A stretch of DNA of 24,225 nucleotides from assembly GCA_964625145.1 (NCBI GenBank), contig CAZVAQ010000039.1, forward strand, positions 1-24,225. The letters run 5' to 3'. Below the pieces are notes generated by a model that saw nothing but the letters and a program-made list of their open reading frames with translations, was not told where the DNA came from and did no database searches. Below are positions 17,298 to 24,225 of the stretch, in pieces; within the stretch, counting starts at the first letter, position 1, and every line of letters starts with the position of its first letter. The position numbers were made by a program, and so were the translations under genes. Source of the stretch: CAYTRP01 sp964625145 (GTDB lineage: Bacteria > Sumerlaeota > Sumerlaeia > SLMS01 > JAHLLQ01).

Positions 17298-20200
17298 TCA
17301 GAAAATGGCGACATGATCGACTTGTGCGGAGTCGCGGATGATGATCACCGTGGCGGTATCGCTGGCGGGTTCGACATCCTGCGTGGTTATCGACTGGCCG
17401 GTGCCGGTGAACTCGACCGGGCTTTCGGCGGTGGGGTTGGTCATGACGGTCAGGTCGATGGTGGCGGTCTGGCCGGGGGCGAGGGTGCCGAGGGCCACCT
17501 CCCAGCGGTCGCCATGGTCGGTGAAGACGCCCCACGGGCTGACGGCTTCGATCAGCTCGATGCCAGTGGGAGCGTTAACCTCGACCACCGCCCCGCGCGC
17601 CTCGTCGGCGCCGATGTTCTCGATCGTCAGCGTCAGGGTAAATGGCTCGCCGTCGCTCACCTCCTCGGCGGAGCTTTCGAGCGTGACGGCCAGCTCGGCC
17701 TCCTGCGGCACTACGGTCGTCAGCGCCAGTGGATCGCCAAAGACGATGTACTCGCGCAGGGTCCGTAGGAGTGTGGGATGCTGGGTGGCGTATTGGACGG
17801 TGGCGCGATGGGACATTTGGCCAATCGTTGCTGCCCGTTCGCCGGGATCAGCCTTGCCGAGTTGGGCGAGGTAGGCGCCCTGAAGTAGGCGCTGTTCGTT
17901 ATAGAAGTCGACACTGGAAGGAGCGATGTTGGCGGTGGCACCGAAGTCCGAAGCGAAGAGCCAAGCTTCTGACATCGCCAGACGTGTCTGGCCGGGAGTG
18001 GCATAGTTGCCGTTGAGGCAGGTGAAGGTGGCGGCCACCGGCCATTGATTCAAGGTCTCGAAGGTGGCGATGTTGGCGTTGGAGATTGGATTGGTACTGG
18101 TGTCGAAGGACGCCGCCATGGTCCCGGCCCAACGGTCGAAATTGCCGTGGCCTGTGTAGAAGAAAAATGAGGCGCCCAAAGGATCGCCTTGAACGTCCTT
18201 GCGGTCGAGTGACTTGCGAATGGCAGGTGTGTTGATGAGTCCATCAAGTTCCGCAACGGGCTGCCCACGGGTCATCAGGAGGGAGGCGAAGCCATTGGAG
18301 GACCAGATGCTGTCCCAGATGCTCTGGTCATTGATGAATGCCGCTTCATTGTCGGCAAGAAAGACGATGGGGCGGTCGGCGCGCGTCAGTGCCTTGGCGA
18401 GGTTGTCATGGGCCAAGGAACGGGCGACAACTGTCTGGACGTCCGCGGGCGTCTTGGCCGGCCACCGGGTGAGTTGCACATCGATCAGGGTGTCTTCTCC
18501 AAACAGAAATCCATAGTCCAGATCAACAGCGTTTTCGATGGTCGTTCCCACCATGGTGACTGGGTCGTAGTTGAACACGACGCTCGTATCAAGGAAAGCC
18601 GGAATCCATGGAGCGTCCTTGAATCCAAGGCGGTTCTTGCGGTCGAAACTGCCATGACCGACCAACAGGACAAAGGGGACCGGCTCGGCTTCGACGGCCG
18701 ACTCGATCAGGCTACGAATGGCGTCCCGCAATGACTCGGGAGAGGCCTGGCCACCATTGAAGACGTTATAGGCAGCCTGGGGATCCATTTCGAGGATTCC
18801 CGGTCCGCGGTGATCCACCCACGGCTTCATCTCCTCAGCGAAGATCGGATCACGAACCACGATCCCACGCAGCACGAGATCAGGAGAGAGGACCCCGGGA
18901 AGTTCCTCGGCCTCCACCGTCCGGGTGGGAGCCGCCAAGGCGTCCATCAACTCGACGTGATAGACCGAGAGACTCGCGGGCGCCTCGAAGGTGACGCCGA
19001 CGGTGCCGGTGCTGTCTGGGAAAACCACCGGATTGGTGAGGTGCACGGGCGCGTTGGGGTCTGTCACGTCAAGGACCAGCAGGTCGTCGGCCACGGTCCC
19101 AACGGGGAATCCACTGATGGTCACGCGCCGGGGCGATCCTGCAGGAGTGAGGCGGACGCGGCCGAATCCATCTGCTTCCAATCGCGGAAGCCCGAGGTAG
19201 GTGATGTCCACCACATCCAGCGTTTGTTCATCTGCATTTCCCGCGGAGGTCACGGGCGAATTGCTCGCCACGAAGTGCGAGAAGGAAAGGGTCTCCACGG
19301 GCCCTGCGGGCAACTCCGGAAGCGTGAAATTGAAGTTGGCGGTGTGTTTTGTGCGGCCTTCCCAATTCGTCTTCGTCGCGGGGGTTAGGTCGACACCGGC
19401 AAAAGAAATGTCCGCATAGTGATCCGGAGTGAAATCATTGTTCTGGTTCTGGCCGTGAAGTTCGACCTTGAGCGAGAAGAACGTGTTGGTCAGGACATCG
19501 TTGATGGGAATATCGTAAATGCCAAAATGCGGGGTTGTCGCGTTTCCGGGCCAGCGAAGACGATGAAAGACAAACTTTGAACCGAGTGGGAGAGAAATAA
19601 CAGCGGGCTGATACTGAAAGTCCCACTCAAACCGCCGATTGCGCACCACTTCCACCTCGGTCGGCTCTTCGGGAACTTCCAGTGTTTCAAAGGCCGGCCG
19701 TGTCGGGATGCGTGGTGAGGGGTCCTCGCTGTCGAACTTCACGAACACCGAATCGTCCGTGTCCGCGTCGGTCACTCGCCGTTCGGCGTAGAAGATGACG
19801 TCCTCTCCCAGCACATCGAAGGGGATGACCACGCCGTGATGGATGAGCTGCGCGTTGTCGATGTCCTCGAGCTCGATGCCGAGCGATGCGATGGGCACGC
19901 GGTAGACGCGGTGCGAGGCCTCGAAGGCGATGCGGATGTCTCCCGGAGGGGGGAGAAGCTGGGGCGTGGTGCCACGATGGCGGATATCCTTCAGGACAAC
20001 GGCGTCTTCGGGATTGACGAAGAGGGTCGCGAGAGAGGGGGGCACTGGCAGGCTGGAGCGAACGCGCGACTGGGGACCGGCGGCGGCGGGAATGTCGATG
20101 GTGAGGCGCGCCTCAATGGCGCGATCGGTCTCGGGCAGGCGATAGAAGACCTGGGCCGCACGCACGAGGCCGACCTGTGCAGGCTTCACCTCGATGTCTG

Positions 20201-20603
20201 AAACCTGCAGTTCATCGATCAACTCGCCGGTCTCGGCGTCGTGAAGGGTGACGCGGACGGCGGCCGCATCGGAGGGAGCTTCATGACCTTCCGGGATGGC
20301 GATCAGGAATGACTTGAGGCCAAGGTCGGGCGCGGGGCCTTCGAGGACGATGCGTTCCTCCTCGCCCGTCATGGGATCGGTGATCCAACGCTCTTCCCGC
20401 CGCCATGATTCGGCGGGTTCGGAGTTCTCCGTGGTGCCCTCCTGCCCAATGCCGACCACATACGAAATCGCAGGGGTCGCGCGGCGGGTGGTCTGGGTGC
20501 GCTCCAGCAGCCGGGGGGTGGATTCGGCGACGGCCGGTTGAACGAGAGCGGTCATGGCCACGAGGGCCGCGAGCAGGAGGAGGGGGCGGGCAGGTCGAAT
20601 CAT
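17298..20603 (-). CDS. Secreted gingipain-type (C25) cysteine peptidase with C-terminal DUF11-like domain
   Basis: The product is 1101 aa. A signal peptide (hydrophobic LLLLAALVAMTALV, cleavage after AVA near residue 26) indicates export. The first 600 residues are beta-rich and resemble the pre-catalytic part of C25 family proteins. The catalytic domain starts near residue 620 with YNVFNGGQASPESLRDAI and FVLLVGHGSFDRKN. The likely catalytic His is in FYTGHGNFDRW (about 817) and the Cys in ATFTCLNGNY (about 862). A DUF11-like, Ig-fold domain (about 960-1085, ITIENIGADEARGAV type) ends the protein. It lacks an obvious type IX secretion C-terminal signal. A metacaspase-like clan CD activity on external protein is inferred. 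It stands alone, with 241 bp upstream and 252 bp downstream free of genes. Confidence 0.82.
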   Translation of the reverse strand: MIRPARPLLLLAALVAMTALVQPAVAESTPRLLERTQTTRRATPAISYVVGIGQEGTTENSEPAESWRREERWITDPMTGEEERIVLEGPAPDLGLKSFLIAIPEGHEAPSDAAAVRVTLHDAETGELIDELQVSDIEVKPAQVGLVRAAQVFYRLPETDRAIEARLTIDIPAAAGPQSRVRSSLPVPPSLATLFVNPEDAVVLKDIRHRGTTPQLLPPPGDIRIAFEASHRVYRVPIASLGIELEDIDNAQLIHHGVVIPFDVLGEDVIFYAERRVTDADTDDSVFVKFDSEDPSPRIPTRPAFETLEVPEEPTEVEVVRNRRFEWDFQYQPAVISLPLGSKFVFHRLRWPGNATTPHFGIYDIPINDVLTNTFFSLKVELHGQNQNNDFTPDHYADISFAGVDLTPATKTNWEGRTKHTANFNFTLPELPAGPVETLSFSHFVASNSPVTSAGNADEQTLDVVDITYLGLPRLEADGFGRVRLTPAGSPRRVTISGFPVGTVADDLLVLDVTDPNAPVHLTNPVVFPDSTGTVGVTFEAPASLSVYHVELMDALAAPTRTVEAEELPGVLSPDLVLRGIVVRDPIFAEEMKPWVDHRGPGILEMDPQAAYNVFNGGQASPESLRDAIRSLIESAVEAEPVPFVLLVGHGSFDRKNRLGFKDAPWIPAFLDTSVVFNYDPVTMVGTTIENAVDLDYGFLFGEDTLIDVQLTRWPAKTPADVQTVVARSLAHDNLAKALTRADRPIVFLADNEAAFINDQSIWDSIWSSNGFASLLMTRGQPVAELDGLINTPAIRKSLDRKDVQGDPLGASFFFYTGHGNFDRWAGTMAASFDTSTNPISNANIATFETLNQWPVAATFTCLNGNYATPGQTRLAMSEAWLFASDFGATANIAPSSVDFYNEQRLLQGAYLAQLGKADPGERAATIGQMSHRATVQYATQHPTLLRTLREYIVFGDPLALTTVVPQEAELAVTLESSAEEVSDGEPFTLTLTIENIGADEARGAVVEVNAPTGIELIEAVSPWGVFTDHGDRWEVALGTLAPGQTATIDLTVMTNPTAESPVEFTGTGQSITTQDVEPASDTATVIIIRDSAQVDHVAIF

Positions 20604-20745
20604 GGCAGCCTACTGGTGGTTTCGATGGGGGGAGTTTCTGAATGCCGTTGGAGACTTCTGATCCGGCGCACTCTCGTCAATCGGGAGTTGGGGAATCCGG
20701 ACCAATTGAGGTGGTTTTTGAAAGGCGGTGGGACGGACGGAATTT

Positions 20746-20775
20746 GGCCACAAAGAGGCACAAAAGGCACAGAAA
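20746..20775. repeat. Imperfect GGCACAAA-type triple repeat upstream of the C25 peptidase
   Basis: Three imperfect units, GGCCACAAAGA, GGCACAAAA and GGCACAGAAA, lie in the 241-bp gap between the glycosyltransferase and the peptidase gene. No promoter in this gap is convincing. Confidence 0.45.
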
Positions 20776-20844
20776 TGTCCAGTCGGTCCTTTTGGGTCAG
20801 ATTGTGGGTAGGCACTTGTGAAGGGGAGTCGACGGGGGGAGCGA

Positions 20845-22161
20845 TTACTTGCCCGCCAAGCGATTCATCAACTCCGCCATGGCGGCGGCTTGGGCTGAAC
20901 GGCGGTACTTGTCCAGGTGAAGGGCGGGGGGCACTGTGGCGGGGTTCTGGAGGAAACGGCCGAGGATATCCGATGCAGCGGCAGGGTCGTGGGTGGGGAG
21001 CAGCAGGCTGCCCTTGGTCTCCGCCAGGATCCCGGCGGCGGCGCCGTTGGGGGGGATCATGGCCAGGATCGGCCGGCGGGCAGCGAGGTATTCGAAGACC
21101 TTCTGGCTGACCATGATCTCGGCGCCGGGGCCGTCTTCGAGAATGAGGAGAAGGGCGTCGGCGCGACGTTGCTCGGCAATGACTTGCTGGAAGGGAACGG
21201 GTTGGAGAAATTCCACGACATTTCCCAAACGGTGGGCTTCGCGGATGGAGAGCAGCTCCTCCGTGGGTTGTGTGCGAAAGACGACGGCAAGGCGTTCGCT
21301 CCATAGGGGCTGATCGGCCAGCAGGCGCGCGACGGCCGCGAGGAAGGGTTCCGCAGTGCGGCGGCCAAAGAGGGTACCGGTGTAGAGGAGGGTGAACTTG
21401 CCGGGGCGCAGCGGCTCGGGCGCGGGTGCGCCGGCGTCCACGAGCAACTCGTCATCGAACCCGTTGGTGATGGTGACGACGGGTTGGCGGTTGCGCGGGC
21501 GCAGCGATTGCAGGTGGCGCGTGATCGGGGCCGAGACCGTGACGATGGAATCGGCGCGGCGGGCGGTCCATCGCTCCAGACGGCTTTGCATCACCGCCAT
21601 GATTGCATTGCCGGGATCGTGAAAAGCGGGATTCTGCGTCCAGCCATCGCGAAAGTCCGCGAGCCATTTGCGGCCGGTTGCGCGAGCGATGAGCCCCGCG
21701 GCGACGTGGGCGCTTTGCGGATAGTTGGATGAGTAGATGACGCGGATGGACGGATATCGCCTGACCAGTTGAATGCCGCGCCAAACGGCAAATGGTATCC
21801 ATCCGCAGCGATCGTCGGGGATGAAGGCATGACGGCGGAGAGTGGAAATGACAGTTCTGAGTTCCGAGTTGTTCTTGGAATGTTGGGGCGCCGCGGAATG
21901 AGGCGAGGGGCCATCAGCGCGCCCCCACCGCGCCAGTGAGCGATAGGGATCAAGGGATTCGGTGCGGACGACTTTGATGCGGCGGAACCAATCCTCGTGA
22001 ATTACAGATGGATCGTGACCTGCTCCATGGCCGGAGCGACACGCGAGGACCATGGGCTGGATGCCGTGTTCCGGCAAGTAGCGCAGCAGTGAGACCATCC
22101 GCCGGACACCCGGGGCGTCCGGCGGATGGAAATAGGAAAGTAACAAGGCGGAAGGCTGCAT
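20845..22161 (-). CDS. Group 1 (GT4-like) glycosyltransferase
   Basis: The product is 438 aa with the GT-B two-domain plan. The N-terminal domain starts LLLSYFHPPDAPGVRRM, the usual acceptor-side loop of group 1 enzymes. The C-terminal domain starts near residue 255 with KFTLLYTGTLFGRRTAEPFL. The donor-site EX7E-like motif is visible as EIMVSQKVFEYLAARRPILA near residue 365, with ILAETKGSLLL after it. Such enzymes add sugars to cell-surface polysaccharides, glycolipids or proteins on the cytoplasmic face of the membrane. The substrate cannot be read from the sequence. The ATG has no visible Shine-Dalgarno. It is not in a polysaccharide cluster here; neighbours are a DUF1015 gene (117 bp upstream) and the peptidase. 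Confidence 0.85.
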   Translation of the reverse strand: MQPSALLLSYFHPPDAPGVRRMVSLLRYLPEHGIQPMVLACRSGHGAGHDPSVIHEDWFRRIKVVRTESLDPYRSLARWGRADGPSPHSAAPQHSKNNSELRTVISTLRRHAFIPDDRCGWIPFAVWRGIQLVRRYPSIRVIYSSNYPQSAHVAAGLIARATGRKWLADFRDGWTQNPAFHDPGNAIMAVMQSRLERWTARRADSIVTVSAPITRHLQSLRPRNRQPVVTITNGFDDELLVDAGAPAPEPLRPGKFTLLYTGTLFGRRTAEPFLAAVARLLADQPLWSERLAVVFRTQPTEELLSIREAHRLGNVVEFLQPVPFQQVIAEQRRADALLLILEDGPGAEIMVSQKVFEYLAARRPILAMIPPNGAAAGILAETKGSLLLPTHDPAAASDILGRFLQNPATVPPALHLDKYRRSAQAAAMAELMNRLAGK

Positions 22162-22169
22162 GATGGAAG

Positions 22170-22198
22170 GGACCGCAAGGACAGCGGGGACTACAGCG
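22170..22198. repeat. Nine-base GGAC tandem repeat before the glycosyltransferase
   Basis: Three 9-base units start with GGAC: GGACCGCAA, GGACAGCGG and GGACTACAG, within the 117-bp gap just upstream of the glycosyltransferase start. They may replace a normal leader with a ribosome binding site. Confidence 0.45.
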
Positions 22199-22250
22199 AG
22201 GAATTAACGAGAACCATGCACCGTTGCGGCATTCAAGGTTGTCAGGAACC

Positions 22251-22278
22251 GATTCCCGATTCCTGGCTCCTGACTCCT
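22251..22278. repeat. Four-unit heptamer array at the DUF1015 stop
   Basis: GATTCCC, GATTCCT, GGCTCCT and GACTCCT run in phase and end exactly at the base before the stop codon of the DUF1015 gene (22279). Confidence 0.7.
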
Positions 22279-23517
22279 TCACAACATGTGACACATCATC
22301 GCATCGCGCAGCTTGGGTTCGAACCAAGTGGATTTCGGCGGCATCAGGCCACCTTCATCCGCGATGGCCATGAGCTCTTCGATGCTGGTGGGATACATGG
22401 CAAATGCGATGGCGTACTCGTGGGATCTGACGAGGCGTTCCAGCTCCTGGATGCCGCGGATGCCGCCCACAAAGGAGATGCGCTTGTCCGTGCGCGGATT
22501 GCCGATGGCGAGCATGGGCGTGAGGACGTGTTCCTGCAGGACGGAAACGTCCAGACGCGACACGGCGTCGGGGCCGTGTTGCAGTTCGGGCTTCCAGGTG
22601 AGGGCGTGCCAACGGCCGTCAAGATAGAAGGTCACCTCTCCCTTGTGCATCGGGTTGCGGCCGATGTGCAGGTTGGTGACCTTGCCGACGGTGCCCAGCT
22701 TCTGCAGGATGTCGTCGGCGCTGTGGCCGTTGAGGTCCTTCACCACGCGGTTGTAGCCAAGGATTTGCATCTGGTTGTGCGGGAATGAGACCGCGAGGAA
22801 GAAGTTGTACGGCTCATCGCCGGTGTGGTGCGGATTCGCGGCGGCGCGCTCGCGGGCGACGCGGCTGGCGGCGGCGCTGCGGTGATGGCCGTCGGCAATG
22901 TAGAGCGCGGGGACGTACTTGAAAGCCGCCTCCAGCGCGCGGATGTGTTCATCGTTTGCAACGACCCACGCGGTGTGGCGCACGTCATCGTCAGCGACGA
23001 AGTCGATGGTCGGTTCGGCGGAGGACAGGTGGTGCACCAACTCATCGACCTGCGGATCTGCGCGATAGGTGAGGAAGACCGGGCCGGTCTGCGAGTTGAG
23101 GATGTTGATGTGGCGGGTGCGGTCGTCTTCCTTGTCGGGGCGGGTGAGTTCGTGCTTCTTGACGAGGCCGCGATCATATTCGTCGCAACTGGCCACGGCG
23201 ACGATGCCGGTCTGGGAGTGATGCCCCATGACCTGGCGGTAGAGATAATAGCAGGGCTTGTTGTCCTGGACGAGGTGGCCGCCGGCGATGAGCTTGGCGA
23301 GGTTGGAAGCGCCGTGGGCGTAGACCTGGTCGCTGTAGGGATCGGCGTCGGGGGCGAGTTCGATTTCCGGTCGGGAGACGCGGAAGAAGCTGAGCGGGTT
23401 GCCCTCCGCGGCGGCGCGGGCCTCTTCGGTGTTTACGACATCATAGGGAGGCGCGCAAATGGCGCGGGCGCTCTCGGGGGTCGGGCGCACGGCGGGAAAC
23501 GGCTTGAGGGTGGCCAT
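22279..23517 (-). CDS. DUF1015 family protein
   Basis: The product is 412 aa from the ATG at 23517, set by CGGAG seven bases upstream and by the typical opening MATLKPFPAVRPTPESA. The family pattern is clear: CAPPYDVVNTEEARA, GNPLSFFRVSRPEIEL, a central YLYRQVMGHHSQTGIVA, RHINILNSQTGPVFLTY, and the highly conserved YIADGHHRSAAA (about residues 215-226). No signal peptide or membrane segment is seen, so it should be cytoplasmic. The biochemical role is not established to my knowledge. The DGHHR motif recalls the DGHHR/ERR-type motifs of ParB-fold nucleotide-dependent kinases, but that is only a resemblance. In other genomes this family often lies near serine biosynthesis genes; none are present here. 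It is divergent from the lipoprotein gene (94 bp between starts). Confidence 0.88.
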   Translation of the reverse strand: MATLKPFPAVRPTPESARAICAPPYDVVNTEEARAAAEGNPLSFFRVSRPEIELAPDADPYSDQVYAHGASNLAKLIAGGHLVQDNKPCYYLYRQVMGHHSQTGIVAVASCDEYDRGLVKKHELTRPDKEDDRTRHINILNSQTGPVFLTYRADPQVDELVHHLSSAEPTIDFVADDDVRHTAWVVANDEHIRALEAAFKYVPALYIADGHHRSAAASRVARERAAANPHHTGDEPYNFFLAVSFPHNQMQILGYNRVVKDLNGHSADDILQKLGTVGKVTNLHIGRNPMHKGEVTFYLDGRWHALTWKPELQHGPDAVSRLDVSVLQEHVLTPMLAIGNPRTDKRISFVGGIRGIQELERLVRSHEYAIAFAMYPTSIEELMAIADEGGLMPPKSTWFEPKLRDAMMCHML

Positions 23518-23611
23518 CAATTGACTCCGGGTGGTGTTGGTCCGGAGGTTGGCAGGACTGGCGGGTTGGGCAACAGGGAACCGCGCCCGCATTTCACCAG
23601 GGAGCTGGAGA

Positions 23612-23968
23612 ATGAGATTGGTTTCGAGGATTTGTGGGGTCTTCGTGATCGCGATGTTGCTGGGCGCATGCGCCCAGAAGCCGCAGCGGCTGCTTTTCGT
23701 GGTGCCGGAGCAACTGCCCGGTGGCGAGGCCAGCACGCAGCAGCAGGCCGAGTTGGAGGAATGGATGGCCCGGCAGGCGGGGGGCTTCACCCGGATCAAC
23801 GGAGTCGAGGGCGGATGGGTGACGCCGGAGGGGAAGCTGCTGCGGGAGCACAATGTCCTGTACCTGCTGAGTCTGCCACCAGGTGTGCCGGAGAGTTTTG
23901 CCAGCGAGCTGGAGGGGCGGATCCTGGCGGACTTTGAGCAGCAGGAAGCGTGGATCCAGCGCTGGTGA
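23612..23968 (+). CDS. Small predicted lipoprotein of unknown function
   Basis: The product is 118 aa from the ATG at 23612, preceded by GGAG (GGGAGCTGGAGA). A short basic start and a hydrophobic stretch lead into the lipobox LLGAC, with Cys20 as the predicted lipidated residue. A frame starting earlier at 23531 would bury the signal, so it is not used. The mature part (about 99 aa) has a compact alpha/beta pattern: LLFVVPEQL, an amphipathic helix TQQQAELEEWMARQ, GGFTRINGVEGGWVTPEGKL, a strand LYLLSLPP, and a final helix ending FEQQEAWIQRW. This pattern is reminiscent of small ferredoxin-like domains with a GG(F/Y)T...G.W motif, but I do not recognise a named family with certainty. Confidence 0.75.
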   Translation: MRLVSRICGVFVIAMLLGACAQKPQRLLFVVPEQLPGGEASTQQQAELEEWMARQAGGFTRINGVEGGWVTPEGKLLREHNVLYLLSLPPGVPESFASELEGRILADFEQQEAWIQRW

Positions 23969-23985
23969 GGCCGGCTGGTGACACG

Positions 23986-24010
23986 AAAAAACCCCCGCCA
24001 AGGGCGAGGG
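23986..24010 (-). terminator. Intrinsic terminator of tRNA-Ala
   Basis: On the minus strand CCCTCGCC, loop CTT, GGCGGGGG form an 8-bp stem (one G-U pair), followed by six T. This is a classical Rho-independent terminator 20 bp after the tRNA. On the plus strand there is no T-run, so it is unlikely to stop the lipoprotein gene efficiently. Confidence 0.85.
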
Positions 24011-24030
24011 TGGGAGTCCGGATTCAACGG

Positions 24031-24106
24031 TGGTGGAGCGAAGGGGGGTCGAACCCCTGACCTCGGCATTGCGAACGCCGCGCTCTACCAACTGAGCTAC
24101 CGCCCC
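24031..24106 (-). tRNA. tRNA-Ala (anticodon CGC)
   Basis: A full cloverleaf of 76 nt including an encoded CCA. The acceptor stem GGGGCGG pairs with TCGCTCC and contains the G3-U70 wobble that identifies alanine tRNA. The D-arm is GCTC/GAGC, the anticodon stem CGGCG/TGCCG, and the loop TTCGCAA gives anticodon CGC (reads GCG). The T-arm is AGGGG-TTCGACC-CCCCT. It is a single transcription unit with its own terminator and a TTGACA element upstream. Confidence 0.95.
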
Positions 24107-24121
24107 ACCGTTGGGGGTGGG

Positions 24122-24150
24122 AAGGTGGCGGTGGACGGGGGGCGTGTCAA
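24122..24150 (-). promoter_or_regulatory. Predicted tRNA-Ala promoter
   Basis: TTGACA (24145-24150) followed by CGCCCC, with CACCTT (24122-24127) 17 bp downstream, predicts a start about 8 nt before the mature tRNA. The -35 region shares TTGAC[A/T]CGCCCC with the 6S RNA and guaB3 upstream regions. The remaining bases to the right edge hold no recognisable gene. Confidence 0.45.
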
Positions 24151-24225
24151 GGCCAAGGCGGACGAAAATCCGGGGCCCGGCGGGCTGACGGACTTGGCTG
24201 TTGACGGGGCGGTTTGGTCGCGGCT

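Noticed and set aside
17062..20816. Shared ACAATCTGACC upstream of guaB3 and at about 20804-20814
   Set aside because: An 11-base match between two sites is expected many times by chance in a window this size, and the second copy is not near a start codon.
23518..24069. Extension of the DUF1015 frame to 24069
   Set aside because: It would cross the lipoprotein gene, the terminator and part of the tRNA; the family start and ribosome binding site are at 23517.
24202..24225. Plus-strand TTGACGGGGCGG as a promoter
   Set aside because: The window ends before any -10 element or gene could be seen.

Overview
The window is GC-rich bacterial DNA from a Gram-negative organism. The evidence for that is an HflK/HflC pair, a lipobox lipoprotein, a secreted gingipain-type (C25) protease and a proteobacterial-style 6S RNA. 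Short tandem repeats between genes and a C25 protease with a DUF11-like tail fit an uncultured lineage near the FCB/PVC groups (for example Sumerlaeota or Hydrogenedentota). That placement is only an impression and no marker here settles it. Nearly every gene lies on the minus strand.

Layout, left to right. Positions 1-170 hold the 3' end of a fluoride channel gene (crcB/fluC, plus strand). It converges on hflK-hflC (189-2338, minus). Positions 2339-2841 contain no protein gene. They hold a 6S RNA gene (about 2548-2723) with its own promoter, a strong hairpin, a candidate hflK promoter, a perfect dyad and a heptamer repeat array. An Mrr-type endonuclease gene (2842-3765) follows, translationally linked to the end of a long nucleotide-biosynthesis operon.

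The core of the window is that operon, read right to left from 17045 to 3777: guaB3, guaA, purC, purS, purQ, purL, purF, purM, pyrB, pyrC, pyrF, pyrE. From purC to pyrE every junction is an overlap or a gap of at most 7 nt. De novo purine and pyrimidine genes therefore sit in one apparently co-translated unit. The encoded steps are PRPP to phosphoribosylamine (PurF), FGAR to FGAM (PurSQL), AIR formation (PurM), SAICAR formation (PurC), a GuaB-family enzyme plus GuaA for GMP, and PyrB, PyrC, PyrE and PyrF toward UMP. The genes purD, purN/T, purE, purB, purH, pyrD, carAB and pyrG are not in the window.

Upstream of guaB3 are a large secreted C25 peptidase (17298-20603), a group 1 glycosyltransferase (20845-22161) and a DUF1015 protein (22279-23517), all minus strand. 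A small lipoprotein (23612-23968) is on the plus strand, and a tRNA-Ala(CGC) with its own terminator and promoter is at the right edge (minus).

Three observations stand out. Four heptamer-periodic arrays each abut a stop codon. A near-identical TTGAC[A/T]CGCCCC element lies upstream of the 6S RNA, the guaB3 operon and the tRNA. The purine-pyrimidine superoperon ends in a nuclease gene.
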